The notes: generated from the letters alone by a model not told the origin. Positions 11,418 through 24,065 are shown, numbered from the stretch's first letter. The stretch is DNA of 64,000 nucleotides from Syngnathus acus (GCF_901709675.1 NC_051087.1:14194067-14258066); one strand, 5' to 3'. Translations and numbers: made by a program.

Positions 11418-12735
11418 CAAGATTCAAGAGTTTTTTATTCGCCATGTTTGAGCGTGCCAAACAAGGAATTTGACTTCGGTAAATCACACCCTCTGTTCAA
11501 CATTTAGGTGACTAACAACACTCAGGACATGTGAAAAATGGCAAATATTCTCAAACATCCCCTGATCTTAAACTCCCAAAAGGGCAAGGAAAAACTCAAA
11601 ACTCCAGCTAGGGGAAATGAGAAACCTTGAGAAGAGACCACAGATGGGAAGGTCCCTTATCCAGGATGACCAGGCTGCAATGGATGCAGAGAGGACACAT
11701 AGTACAAACAGTGTAGACAAATTCAAAAAAGGTGTGGAGAGCAGGATGTTATTGCACAGTAATGACTCTGAGACTCTAAGAGTGGTGTGAGTTCATCAGA
11801 GCAACAGCCTGGGGGAAGAAGCTGTCTCTGTGTCTGCTGGTTTTGGCATACCGAGCTCTATAACGCCGTCCGGAGGGGAGTAGTTCAAACAGACTGCAAC
11901 CTGGGTGACAAGGGTCTTTAGAGATGCTCCTTGCACGTTTCCTGGTCCTGGACAGGTACAAGTCTTGGATAGATGGGAGGTTGATTCCAATTATCTTTTC
12001 TGCAGTCCTGATTGTCCGTTGCAGTCTGTGCTTGTCTTGTTTGGAGGCCGATCCAAACCAGACAGTGATGGAGGTGCAGAGGACAGACTGGATGATGGCA
12101 GTGTAGAAGGTCTTCAGAAGCTCTCGCGGCAGGTTGAACTTCTTGAGCTGTCTCAGGAAGTACAGCCTCTGCTGGGCCTTCTTCCGGACAGAGTCTATGT
12201 GGCCGGTCCATTTCAGGTCCCGAGAGATTGTGGTTCCCAGGAACTTGAAGGTGTCTGTGGAGAGAATATTATTACTGCAGATAGTGAGGGGTAAAAGTGG
12301 TGAAGGGTCACGCCTGAAGTCCACTGTCATCTCCACGGTCTTGAGCGGGTTCAGCTCCAGGTGGTTTTGGCTGCACCAATGGACCAGCCGCTCCACTTCC
12401 TGTCTGTACGCAGTCTCATCACCGTCCTGGATCAGTCAGATGAGAGTGGTGTTGTCTGCATACTTCAGGAGCTTCACAGGAGAGTCACCTGAGGAGAAAT
12501 CGTTGGTGTAGAGAGAGAAGTGCAGTGGGGAGAGGACGCACCCCTGAGGGGCTCCAGTATTGGTGGTCCGGGTGTCAGATGTGATGCCCCCCAGCCTCAC
12601 ACGCTGTCTCCTGTTGGTCAGGAAGCTGGTGATCCACTGACAGGTGGAGGCAGGCACCGCAAGCTGAATGAGCTTCTGTTGGAGGATGTCAGGAGCGATG
12701 GTGTTGAACGCCGAGCTGAATGACACATAGTTGAT
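11418..12735 (-). mobile_element. 5'-truncated LINE (L2/Rex1-like) inside a hAT MITE
   Basis: Minus orientation. The 3' end lies at about 11418, where the sequence repeats TCAAGATTCAAG, the short tail repeat of such LINEs. The 5' truncation is at about 12735, inside the reverse transcriptase gene. Comparison with the copy at 43080 shows it interrupts that MITE just after GGTAATT. Confidence 0.85.
11776..12726 (-). pseudogene. LINE reverse transcriptase, C-terminal half
   Basis: Two minus-strand frames. The first (12726-12436) starts in the RT palm (SFSSAFNTIAPDILQQKL), continues through GAPQGCVLSPLHFSLYTNDF, and has YADNTTLI where the catalytic F/YADDT box should be (Asp to Asn). The second (12396-11776) continues with the thumb and C-terminal region (NHLELNPLKTVEMTVDF, FKFLGTTISRDLKW, QSVLCTSITVWFGS). 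A stop or frameshift separates them near 12420. This is a jockey-superfamily element of a type common in teleosts. The catalytic change and the break make it inactive. Confidence 0.9.
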
Positions 12736-13028
12736 GTAAAATTTGTCTTGGTGGGCCGTATCTGGCCCCCGGGCCTAAAGTTTGACACCTATGCTGTAGG
12801 AGGTGCCCAACTGCTCAAGATAGACGGTAAAACAGTTATTATTAAAGAACAGTTTTAAGGTCAGAGGTTATCCGGAGAATGTCATGATTTTTAAAATCAG
12901 TCAAATTAGATCCTAAGCCATGAACCATTCTAACTTCTTACCACCATCTACAATAGTGTCACAAAAATGAAATTATGCCTCCTAAATAAATTTAACTTTA
13001 CAGAAAAATCACCACTTCAAATCAGGTA

Positions 13029-14602
13029 CAGTGCCTTGCGAAAGTATTCGGCCCCCTTGAACCTTTCAACATTTCGCCACATTTCAGGCTTCAAACATAA
13101 AGATATAACATTTTAATTTTTTGTCAAGAATCAACAACAAGTGGGACACAATCGTGAAGTGGAACGAAATTTATTGGATAATTTAAACTTTTTTAACAAA
13201 TAAAAAACTGAAAAGTGGGGCGTGCAATATTATTCGGCCCCTTTACTTTCAGTGCAGCAAAGTCACTCCAGAAGTTCAGTGAGGATCTTTGAATGATCCA
13301 ATGTTGTCCTAAATGACTGATGGTGATAAATAGAATGCACTTGTGTGTAATCAAGTCTCCGTATAAATGCACCTGCTCTTTGATAGTCTCAGGGTTCTGT
13401 TTAAAGCGCAGAGAGAACCATGAAGACAAAGGAACACACCAGGCTGGTCCGAGATACTGTTGTGGAGAAGTTTAAAGCCGGATTTGGATACAAAAAGATT
13501 TCCCAAGCTTTAAACATCTCAAGGAGCACTGTGCAAGCAATTATATTGAAATGGAAGGAGTATCAGACCACTGCAAATCTACCAAGACCCGGCCGTCCCT
13601 CCAAACTTTCATCTCAAACAAGGAGAAGACTGATCAGAGATGCAGCCAAGAGGCCCATGATCACTCTGGATGAACTGCAGATAACTACAGCTGAGGTGGG
13701 AGAGTCTGTCCATAGGACAACAATCAGTCGTGCACTGCACAAATCTGGCCTTTATTGAAGAGTGGCAAGAAGAAAGCCATTTCTCAAAGATATCCATAAA
13801 AAGTCTCGTTTAAAGTTTGCCACAAGCCACCTGGGAGACACACCAAACATGTGGAAGAAGGTGTTCTGGTCAGATGAAACCAAAATCGAACTTTTTGGCC
13901 ACAATGCAAAACGATATGTTTGGCGTAAAAGCAACACAGCTCATCACCCTGAACACACCATCCCCACTGTCAAACATGGTGGTGGCAGCATCATGGTTTG
14001 GGCCTGCTTTTCTTCAGCAGGGACAGGGAAGATGACTAAAATTGATGGGAAGATGGATGGAGCCAAATACAGGACCATTCTGGAAGAAAACCTGTTGGAG
14101 TCTGCAAAAGACCTGAGACTGGGACGGAGATTTATCTTCCAACAGGACAATGATCCAAAACATAAAGCCAAATCTACAATGGAATGGTTCACAAATAGAC
14201 GTATCCAGGTGTTAGAATGGCCAAGTCAAAGTCCAGACCTGAATCCAATCGAGAATCTGTGGAAAGAGCTGAAGACTGCTGTTCACAAACGCTCTCCATC
14301 CAACTTCACAGAGCTCGAGCTGTTTTGCAAGGAAGAATGGGCAAGAATTCCAGTCTCTCGATGTGCAAAACTGATAGAGACATACCCCAAACGACTTGCA
14401 GCTGTAATTGCAGCAAAAGGTGGCGCTACAAAGTATTAGCGCAAGGGGGCCGAATAATATTGCACGCCCCACTTTTCAGTTTTTTATTTGTTAAAAAAGT
14501 TTAAATTATCCAATAAATTTTGTTCCACTTCACGATTGTGTCCCACTTGTTGTTGATTCTTGACAAAAAATTAGACTTTTATATCTTTATGTTTGAAGCC
14601 TG
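13029..14602 (+). mobile_element. Tc1-like transposon, right terminus truncated
   Basis: Left end CAGTGCCTTGCGAAAGTATT after TA (13027-13028). The left terminal inverted repeat is long, about 220 bp (to about 13250). The right one (about 14442-14602) matches it inversely over about 155 bp, including CCGAATAATATTGCACGCCC, but stops at TTTGAAGCCTG and lacks the outer ~57 bp. Without the outer right end it is probably not mobile. Confidence 0.95.
13420..14439 (+). pseudogene. Tc1 transposase, one in-frame stop
   Basis: A 340-codon frame encodes the whole transposase. Two N-terminal helix-turn-helix domains (residues ~1-110, with RPGRPSKLS) are followed by the DDE domain. The catalytic triad is intact: D152 in WSDETK, D243 in QQDNDPKH and E278 in PDLNPIENLW, giving 34 residues between the last two (DD34E). 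The only defect seen is TGA at 13756-13758 (codon 113), just after KSGLY at the end of the DNA-binding part. The ATG at 13420 gives the usual Tc1 start and length. Confidence 0.95.
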
Positions 14603-15030
14603 TAGGTTATAAGAGTTTTGATCATAAGTGTGGTTTGCAATTTTCCAGTTGAGTGATTCAAGCAGCCAAAAGTATCATCAATGAAAGTGTACTGTTCATG
14701 AACATTGATTTTAAGGGGACATGAGACACGGAGTTTATGGTGAAACAGAACACATTTTCAAACTTGAAATGAGTCTCAAAGTCAACAGATCTTTGTTTTC
14801 ATAGTGCAATAGATTTGTGTAATTACTTTCCTCAATTTAATAGAAAACAAGCCATGTTCAGGTGTTGTTTGACAGGCAATGACACCATTTCATTATATAG
14901 TGTTTGTTTTCTACAATACACGAAAAACATTTGTTTCCATGAATCTAATTGAACTGTCATACAGTATTTTAGCACATCCATTATACGAAACGCAGGACAA
15001 AATGTATTTGTTTCATGAAGATTTGTCAAG
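14603..15030. other. Unassigned intronic sequence
   Basis: A/T-rich with no recognised motif. Confidence 0.5.
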
Positions 15031-15032
15031 TA

Positions 15033-15806
15033 CAGTGGAACCCCGGAACTCAACATATTCAGTTTTCAACGAAAAATGCCAGGATATTTATGTTCCGGTT
15101 CTTGGACAAAGCTTCAGAAACCTACCGGACTCACGTGGCTATTGTAAACAAAATAGAGTTCGTTCCACCTGCCACAAGTCGGCGTTGGTTGGCGTTGTTG
15201 TTTGGCGGGTTGTAGACCACTCTAAGGCCGCACTGTACTAGAGGAAAAACACGGGTCCCAAGAAAGACGCAGGAGAAACGGAGAAGAGGAAACTGGCGAG
15301 GGCAACGATCGAGTTGAAAAAGGCGATCAGACAAGTCTGAAAGAGGCCTTCGTGTGATGGACTTGGCATCAGAATTCAGAGTGCCAACCATAAGTTCATT
15401 TTTGAGAAATAGAGAGGCGAGAAAAACTCCTAGTGTTGCTTAGGGGGTTACAAGGGGTTACTGGGCAGGTTCCAGTGTAAAAAAACAAATAAAGGAAATT
15501 ACTGACAAAATCAGCCACCAGATTTTTTTGTTTTTGTTTTGGAAAAATATATTCAGTGCCTCATCAATGTCAAGGTATGTAGCTCTTAAGTTTACTGTTT
15601 TAATGATGCGTTTCTTATTTAATGTTTCTTGCATATTCAACTCTGCATATTTTTGCTACACAATTGTGGTATAAAAAAGGCAACATTAGGCTAAAAACCT
15701 GCTGTCTGATTATTGCGTTTTCAGTTATTTCTAATGGGGAAAATTGCTTCGGAACTCAACGGTTTCGCTTCTCAACGTTCCTTCTGGAACAAATTAGTTT
15801 CTACTG
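15033..15806 (+). mobile_element. Tigger/pogo remnant with CENP-B-type HTH relic
   Basis: TA on both sides (15031-15032, 15807-15808). Left end CAGTGGAACCCCGGAACTC; right end ends GTTTCTACTG. Around 15290-15420 broken frames read EKRKLARATIELKKAIRQ and then VMDLASEFRVPTISSFLRN, the helix-turn-helix of Tigger transposases. The catalytic domain is absent. Confidence 0.75.
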
Positions 15807-16196
15807 TATATGCACAACAATCCCTGTATTGCATTAGATGCATGTCCAAATGTCGATGATTTTTTTTCTCATGAACACCGTATTTCTCTGGAGAATCAAG
15901 TGTAAAACATAGTTGTAATGATGCCAGCCACAGTGGCATTTGCATGTGCAGCCCGTGACCAAAAGGAAAACACCTGTGTGAAGGCGTCTGTGTCCACACT
16001 CAGGAGAACTCAGAACGGTAGGTTACAGACATAAGGCACGTACTAAACAAACAAGAGCATGGGAGAGACAGAGATGGTGGAATCGAGTCTTGTGAAATGC
16101 CTCACTTGAGTTGCTATTTTTAGGACTTTCAACTTGCTTGCCAAAAACTTGACAGACTAAGGACTTGGTACCTAACTGACTCGACTTGACTTGGTC

Positions 16197-16197
16197 G

Positions 16198-16288
<91 letters not shown>

Positions 16289-16290
16289 AA
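16197..16290. repeat. (GAAA)n microsatellite
   Basis: About 23 perfect GAAA units. The flanks 15809-16196 and 16291-16815 show no recognised gene. Confidence 0.98.
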
Positions 16291-16815
16291 AATACTTAAG
16301 AGGGGCTTAAGAGCACAGGCAAAAGGTAGCTCGAGACGATTTGCGAGAATAGATATGTCCTGCTACTACTGCCACTTAGTCTTTGCTGCACCAAGTTCGA
16401 TAAAGTGCTGAGTCTCCTCTTGGAGATTTGGGGCCCATAATCCTTAGAGTTGATAATGAGAGATCAACCTAAATGATATATCAGTCAAATAGGGAAACTT
16501 ATGGTAACAGCAAAGGCATCAGTCTTCATTCCAAAATCCTGACATTTTTATTACCTTGCTTTTCTGGGGGACTATTTATAAAAAAGAAGTGCCAGAATTG
16601 CTGTAAAAAGAGGAATCTCCCAGTGACACATATATACGGATACAGTTATATAAATAAGTGGATGCTCAACCATTTTGAGTAACTGTGTTGATGTTTTCAG
16701 TCATGTATTTATAAAAAAAACAAGCTGTGTGCAGATGTTGCAGGATAAACACGGTGGGATCATCAAGAAGCAAAAGGAGGCAGATTTAATAAGCTAGATA
16801 GATCATAATGAATAA

Positions 16816-17143
16816 TAACCATCCATCCATTATCTGAACCATTTCTCCTCACAAGGGTCGTGGGTGTGCTGGAGCCCATCCTAGCTGACTTTGGGCAGTA
16901 GGCAGGGTTTCCTCTGGTTTGGTTGCCGCAGGGCACACATAAACATACTCTCACATTCATACCTACTGACAATTTAGAGTCACTAATTAACCTACCATGC
17001 ATATCTTGTGTGTGAGGAACCCACAGCACCCAGAGGAAACCCACGCAGGCACAGGGATAACATGCAAACTCCAGCGCCAGAATCGAACCCTGCACCTCTA
17101 AACTTTTAGACGGACGTGCTAACCAGTGGACCACTGTGCCACC
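16816..17143 (-). mobile_element. tRNA-derived SINE, diverged
   Basis: Same family as 2090-2458, minus orientation. The CCATCCATCCATTATCTGAACC tail is at the left and the GGTGGCAC head at the right; the B-box-like GGGTTCGATTC is at about 17080-17090. Confidence 0.85.
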
Positions 17144-18371
17144 GTTTTGAAGAATACTCTCCTGATAAAGTATTTACATAAAAGAGTGAGAGGAAGAGAA
17201 GTGATACAAATAATAAAATTTTACAAGCAATATAATACAAAATGTTTTACCAATTCATCTCACACATAGTGTATTACACACCCATCGCCACTTAAATCAG
17301 GTAAAACTCCTTAATGAAAAGCAGAAATAAATATCATGGTCATTTGTGTAACTCAAGCACACCACACAAAGGGTCAGCTTGTTTCACAAGCACTTTGTAG
17401 AATATCCCAAATAAACCAATGCATTGTACACTTCCAGGATATGTTGAAGAGCAGTGTTTTGATTAACAACGTGAAAAGGGTGACGGTCAAAATGTAACCA
17501 TGACACGCTAAAAATGAGGCTTCATCTCTTTGGCTCTCTGACCTGGTATAACCTTTTTTTGCTCTAATTGGTTTGCAATGACTTTTACCACTGTACTCAA
17601 GTTTGAGAACAAGTTAGTGTTTCTAAAGTCTTCATCAAACTGTCATGTGAGAAAAGAACCAGCTGCAATGTCATGCACATCAATAGGAAATGCTATTTTT
17701 AATGAGAAATCCAAATCCTTTATAGTCCAGTGAAACATAAATTTTTAAGCTTTACAAAAGAAATTAAAATGTGCTGTCTTGTCCAACCCTTTTTATGCTT
17801 TATTCATGCAGTCAGTCATAGGCTGATCAAGGTCGAGATACTGCGTGTTGTTGACATGACAAGGTTCATAATGTAGTATAATCTGATTATGCATTGCAAA
17901 ACAAGACAAGACAACCATAGAAAAATAAACAATTTTGACAGGACAGCAGATACAGTAAGCAGTTTGATGGCCTACCTCACAGAAACAATATTCTGTGCCA
18001 GCTCTCAATGTGAAGTTTGCATGGGTTCAGTTTTTTTTTTTTTTTTTAATAAATGAAGAATGTGGATTTATATCTGCCCAAGATCTCCACAGTCCAAAAC
18101 ATCTAGGTTACATTAATTAAAGCACTAATAGAGAGGTGGTTAATTCATTTTCCAAAGAGGGCATGTGAAGAACATGAATTATTTCATATTAAGTAATTAT
18201 ATTTATGCAGTAAATTGTGTTTTAATAAGATTTTACTTGTGTACATAAGTTGTATTAGGGAAGTAAAATGCTGACTTAAATCATAAACAGTCATTAAAAA
18301 TATCTAGTGTGCATCAGTTTATAGAGTCCTGCATTATGCACGTCATTCACTAACTCAGTGGCCGTTTCGAG
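17144..18371. other. Unassigned A/T-rich intronic sequence
   Basis: No gene, RNA or transposon end recognised. Confidence 0.5.
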
Positions 18372-18373
18372 TT

Positions 18374-18503
18374 GGATGGATGGATGGATGGATGGATGGA
18401 TGGATGGATGGATGGATGGATGGATGGATGGATGGATGGATGGATGGATGGATGGATGGATGGATGGATGGATGGACGGATGGATGGATGGACGGATGGA
18501 TGA
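18374..18503. repeat. (GGAT)n microsatellite
   Basis: About 32 GGAT units with two GGAC variants near the right end. It may have grown from a SINE tail, but no SINE body is attached. Confidence 0.98.
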
Positions 18504-18693
18504 GAACGTAAATTCATTCAGATTCATAAGGGTAACAAAGAGTGGTGGTCAGCATGTGGCATAAATATGAGCGCATTGTCATTTTCATGTTGCAGTAATG
18601 GATACAGTAGCTTAAGTAATCTGTGAATTTTGTTAACATCACTGAAAATTTCTGCTTCATCCCCCAGAGATTCTGAAAATTTGACAAGAATTT

Positions 18694-18930
18694 TTTTTAA
18701 CAAAAAAACAGTCAAACAATGCAGCTCTGAACAATTGATAGGGCGCATTGTTTTATCAGTTAAGCTGAATGTTTTAGACTTAGAGACTTAGACTTAGACA
18801 GAACTTTATTGTCATTTTGTCAACACTAGGTGTGTACAACCTAAGTCTAAAACATTCAGCTTAACTGATAAAACAATGCGCCCTATCAATTGTTCAGAGC
18901 TGCATTGTTTGACTGTTTTTTTGTTAAAAA
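18694..18930. repeat. Perfect 90-bp inverted repeat around a LINE tail
   Basis: Arms 18694-18783 and 18841-18930 are exact reverse complements over 90 bp. The 57-bp spacer reads, on the minus strand, ...CAATAAAGTTCTGTCTAAG TCTAAG, the end of an L2/Rex-like LINE with its short tail repeat. See findings. Confidence 0.95.
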
Positions 18931-19589
18931 TGTCTATGGAATTCACAAGTTGTGTTCTCCAATTGGGTATTGTGAACAGCAAGGGCGGCCACCATACTAC
19001 AGTGCCCAAAACGTGTTGCATTTCCATTTCCGGTGGCCCTTCAAAACGACTCGAGTTAAAATAAATTCATTGAGACTCTATGGGTATATTTTCAAATACG
19101 CTCCTAATAAAAATCGTAAAACCAGTGAAAAAAAATAGATACATTTGCATTTGAGAAGGTTCTAAGTACAGGTTCAAAATGCACAAAGACAAAATGGGAA
19201 CAAGAGACCAAATGTTGAGAGCAGGCGATTTATTAAAAAGTACAGTTTAACTGAAGTAGGCTGTTGATCAGCTGATCAGAAGTTTGAGACCCCCCCCCAA
19301 CACAGAAATTGCGCTTTTAACAGAAAAGTGTCAAAAACTATCTCAGTAATGACATGTTTGATGCAGGTGTTTCCAAAAGGTTTGTGAAAATGTTACTCCA
19401 AGAGTTGAAGAGCTTCTATTGTCTGGAACTGATGACCATTTTTTTCAAATTCCCCGGCCATCATCCCCAAATGTTCTCTTTGGATAAAAAACAGGGCAAC
19501 ACACAGGATGGTTCAAAAGAATGATGTTATTCTCCTGGAAAAAAGTATTAGTCAGTAAACATTATTGTGAATTGTAGCATTGTCCTGCT

Positions 19590-19870
19590 GAAAAACCTTT
19601 ACAATTGCCACACAGACGAGGGCCCTCTGTCATGAGGGATGCCTGCTGTACCATCTCCACATAGCCAGTTGCTCTGTGACAACCCTGCACAACGTGGAGC
19701 TTCACCAAACATGGGCTACTCAAAGGCGGAAGAAAGTTTTATTCTCTGATGAGAAACAAATAACCTTGATGGTCCTGATGGCTTCAACATTACTGTCTTG
19801 ACAGAGAAGAGATCCCACCAGAGATGTTTTCAATGTGGTACATTGAAAAGTCGGAGGGAAATCATAATTT
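19590..19870 (+). pseudogene. Tc1/mariner transposase remnant
   Basis: Reading TMGYSKAEESFILSDEK gives the block around the first catalytic Asp. About 40 codons on, after a frame change, comes REEIPPEMFS, matching the block after it in Tc3/Tc1-like transposases. Both terminal inverted repeats and the rest of the gene are gone. It is much more decayed than the Tc1 copy at 13029. Confidence 0.6.
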
Positions 19871-19880
19871 TTCTTCTTTT

Positions 19881-19912
<32 letters not shown>

Positions 19913-19945
19913 AGGAAAGAAAGAAAGAAAGAAAGAAAGAAAGAA
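19881..19945. repeat. (AAAG)n microsatellite
   Basis: About 16 units with one AAGG interruption. Confidence 0.97.
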
Positions 19946-20189
19946 CAAACAAACATTTAAAGGGGGTTAATTTAATTTGTGCAAAACTGGCAACCCAATC
20001 AGCGTTGCCGATCAGAGCCGTGGTTGGAGACGGACTGCCTTCCCTACTACACCATCGGTGACCCATATTTTATTGATAGGTTAATTACTCGGCCACCACA
20101 GTCCACAATTATTATAAATGTACACATATATTTGCTTAAGCAAAAGACACTTGTAACAAACATTTTAAAACTTGATGTTTTTTTCCCAG

Positions 20190-20257
20190 GTTATCCTGAT
20201 ACTCACCAAGCTGTACGACTTTCACATGGGCAGTGTCACTGAGAGCACTCTATGGAG
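20190..20257 (+). CDS. sorcs1/3: SorCS receptor (SORCS1/3-like), one internal exon of the VPS10 domain
   Basis: This 68-bp exon is preceded by TTTTTTTCCCAG and followed by GTGAGT, both consensus splice sites. Only one phase is open, giving VILILTKLYDFHMGSVTES and then TLW, ending after two bases of the next codon (entry phase 0, exit phase 2). The string matches the start of the ten-bladed VPS10 propeller in SorCS sorting receptors, which read VILILTK.Y...LGS(V/I)TES(S)LWRS. SorCS proteins are type I membrane receptors that move cargo between Golgi, endosome and surface, mainly in neurons. The neighbouring exons were not found here. Which paralogue it is (SORCS1 or SORCS3) cannot be decided from 22 residues. 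Confidence 0.82.
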
Positions 20258-21155
20258 GTGAGTGAAAAGCTTATTTTAATGTCAGAATTTTCATTATGTC
20301 CAAATGTGTACCACCAAAGCAAATGCCAAATATCAGATGTTCTAACTTTCCGCAGTATAATGGGGCAGATGTAATCTGTTACCAGGGGATATGCTTTTTG
20401 TGTTTATTATTAGTTGAATTGAACACATGAGAACTTATGAAAAAACAACAGTTGTAAACTCTCATTAGTGGAGAAGAGACTGCAGGCCATTTTCATCATG
20501 ATGAAACACAATCAACTGTCATAAAACATTCTCCTAGGCTGGATTACATCAGAGGTTTGATGGCGCATAGATCATAGTCTGGAAATTATGTTTTGTTTTT
20601 GCACATGCTGAAAATGAGCCGTTGCGAGTCAGTGTCGGTTAGAAAGCGTTGACTGACTGCATAGCATGAGTCATTACAAGAAATGGGCATTATGTCCCAA
20701 GGACAGAATGATCCATCCATCCTGGACAGACACCCATTTTCAGAACATAACATAAAATAACAGAACAGAAATACTATTGTCTATGAACCTAACCTGGTAA
20801 TATATTACCATCTGCTGGTCTTTTTGTGTCACTGCAAAGAAAGTGGGTGACCGTACGTTGAATCGATGTGAATAGTAAATCAGACAGCTAATGAGGTTTC
20901 GATTCAGATTTGATTCTACACTTGGCTACAAATTCAACTTCACGAGCAATTATGAGCGCATTGGGAAATTCACTCAGCATGTGCACTAGTTCAAGTGTAA
21001 CCGTTTGTAAATCCAGTACAGGCTCAATTTTGCCGTTCGGAAATTCAAATTGCACCAAAAACAATGTACCATTGTATGCACGGCGCACCGACTGGAGAAA
21101 CTGTGTGCTGGCTTAATTCATGGGAGGGGACTCTTCCTCTCCAAACACTCACATC
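20258..21155. other. Intronic sequence downstream of the SorCS exon
   Basis: No further exon, RNA or transposon end recognised. Confidence 0.5.
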
Positions 21156-21362
<207 letters not shown>

Positions 21363-22739
21363 GTTGAAATGAGCTTGGGCAGATTTTTCTCATGCAGAGC
21401 TAGCCCTCATGCCGCCCCATATACTGCTAGACAGATGATAATCTTTCAAGACATTGCCAAACTGAAATACCCTCCAACCCCCATGTCAACAACTCAGTTG
21501 AAGATTATTATAAAATTATTAAGAAAAGCTGATGCTGATAATATTGTTAGTTAATGCTCATCTGTTCCAACACTGCAGCTTTCCTTAACTTTTGGCTGTG
21601 ACATGCTTCGGCTGACGCTTCAAAGTACTAGTTATTTCAATCTAAAAATTTGGCCAGAATGCCTACTAAGTCATTGGCAGAGAGTCTTGGTGTGGGGGTG
21701 GTTATTATGTTAATTAGCACTCCAGAGACCTAACTATTCATATTAGAAAATAAAAAAAAGTATTTTCTCATGCCCACTGCAAGACTTAATCAAAGCCATT
21801 ATCTCAGTGTGTTGTATTAAAAACAAATAACCAGAAGGAAAAGCCTCGAAATGTGGTTGAAAGAAAAACCTAAAAGATGTACCCAAAAATTAAGATTTGT
21901 AGTTTAGACAAATAGAAATCAAAAGAAGTATAGTGCACAAAATTGAGAGGATTAAAGAAAATAAGTAATCTGCTGTAAATATGCACAATGGTTTACAGTT
22001 ACCTCAACATAGGTGAAAATGCACATGAACATGTATCCTGCAATCAAATTCAGGGGGGAAATGTAGGGCAAAGAGACATTTGGTCTGTTGCAAATTCTCA
22101 GCAACAGGTTTTTCCCTTTCATAAATCTCCCAAGGAACGTTGTGTTACATCAAAGGACCTCAGGATCAGGTCAAATTTCAGATCAGCTGTTTTCTCTATT
22201 GGAACTGTCGAATGAATACCGTGACCTTAAGAATTAATTATCATGCATCTTTTTCAAATGTGCCTCCATATCTAAGAACGAAATGATGGCAAGTTATTCA
22301 TAGCTGACTTTTGATCAATTCAATAAACAGCTTGCACTCAGATGTTCAACCTTTATAATCTGACCTCTGGAGTCGAGGTTTTTTTGGATGAAAATTTATC
22401 AAAATTGTTAAACTTGTGTGTAAATGATTGTGAACAACAGTGTTTTATTTAGTTTATTCAGTGTTATGGAAGAGGTGCCAGGTTGTGGATGGTTTGGTAT
22501 TCTGACTCCCGATTGTTAAATGATACTTTGATAAATTGCCATCATGACTTGTTTATTTGAACTTTAATCATCCAATCTGCCAAACAAGAGTCAATGGCAA
22601 CGCTTGAATAGCCCAACAAACGGGACTTGGCACACTAAAGTGCAGCCCTTAGTTAAAAAAACATGCAATTAATGTAGCCAATATTTCCAGAACAGGAAAG
22701 TAATATCTAATGCATTTATAAATAAACAACTGTATATAT
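21363..22739. other. Unassigned intronic sequence
   Basis: No gene, RNA or transposon end recognised. Confidence 0.5.
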
Positions 22740-23093
<354 letters not shown>

Positions 23094-23286
23094 ATTAATT
23101 AACAAATAAACCAATTTAACACTGCATGAAAAGCGGGAACTTTGCAGGTGACAAATTTAAAACTTGCACACACACATCAAAATTCAGAGACCATCATTAC
23201 CATGCAACCTATCTTATTCATTTTGCCTTAACTATTGTTTCGCCAGAGGTGCGGCAAATACAAAGATGTATAATATGCTCTAAAGC

Positions 23287-23400
23287 AGGGGTCGACAACC
23301 TTTTTGCCGGACAGAGCCATCCATACATGCCCATTTTTTACAAGTAATTTCCCGTGAGAGCCATACCACAATTCATTCGCATGCAAATTAAGGAGCACCG
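23287..23400. mobile_element. hAT-like terminal fragment
   Basis: CAGGGGTCGACAACCTTTTT followed by GCCGGACAGAGCCAT resembles the left end of hAT-derived repeats. No right end or duplication was found. Confidence 0.4.
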
Positions 23401-23459
23401 GTGACAATATCTCAATGCCTTACACCACTGGTGACAGGAAAGCTTGTTGACTTCCTTCA

Positions 23460-23740
23460 TCTTACCCGTTTATTATTTGGTATATCATCAGTGCAGAATA
23501 TGTATTGAGTATGGACGAACCTCTCGCTCTTGTAGTTTGATGAACAGTCTGACATGGTTGATGGGATCCACAACTTGAGATGCAATGATAAAAGCACAAA
23601 AACAGAGTTCTGTTGTGCCTCTTATATTTAACCACTACTTCTTTTAGTAAAGACCACAAATCAGTGCCATGTCCATTTTTGAAACCAAGTTGGTTTTCAG
23701 AAATCTTGTAATCTTGGAGATTGCCTAATAAAATAATATC
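23460..23740 (-). pseudogene. LINE reverse transcriptase fragment
   Basis: Minus-strand reading from about 23720 gives KISENQLGFKNGHGTDLWSL and then LKEVVVKYKRHN, the finger region upstream of the RT palm. Past that it loses frame. No UTR or tail is attached. Confidence 0.6.
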
Positions 23741-23924
23741 TGGAACTTTATCTCATATACTTGCGAGAGCAAATGCCTTTCAGATGGAAATGTTCATTAA
23801 GCCCCCCCCCCCCACCCCACCCCATGGGCAAAGTTTAGTCAGCACCAAAACAATTGCATATGAAATTCTGTCTAGTCAAAATGCTGAAAGGCTCGTAACC
23901 AGTAGCCGCAATTCAACTCTTTAT

Positions 23925-24065
23925 CATCCAACCATCCATCCTCGTCTCCTGTTCATGGTCATAGGTGCTGCTGTTTATCTCAGCTGATTGGGGGGGGGGG
24001 AGGTTGGAGTACACCGGCGCTTGTCGCCAGACAGCGTTCAGGGCATGTATTGAGACAGGCAACCA
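23925..24065 (-). mobile_element. SINE tail fragment
   Basis: CCATCCATCCTCGTCTCCTG followed by CTCAGCTGATT and CTTGTCGCCAG is the reverse complement of a diverged SINE/LINE tail of the fish type. A run of G interrupts it at about 23991-24000. Confidence 0.45.

Larger units (their letters stand above)
11170..12793. mobile_element. hAT-type MITE split by a LINE
   Basis: Flanked by the 8-bp duplication CTGTAGGA (11162-11169, 12794-12801). The ends CAAGGGTGTCAAGC and GTTTGACACCTATG and the body match the uninterrupted 332-bp copy at 43080-43411. The difference in length is the LINE at about 11418-12735. Confidence 0.85.

Noticed and set aside
18358-18564. Open frames of repeated WMDG / IHPS residues, and similar LSIY / SLSL frames near 21064-21554, 25217-25472 and 45895-46266
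   Set aside because: They are translations of tetranucleotide or dinucleotide microsatellites and have no other content.
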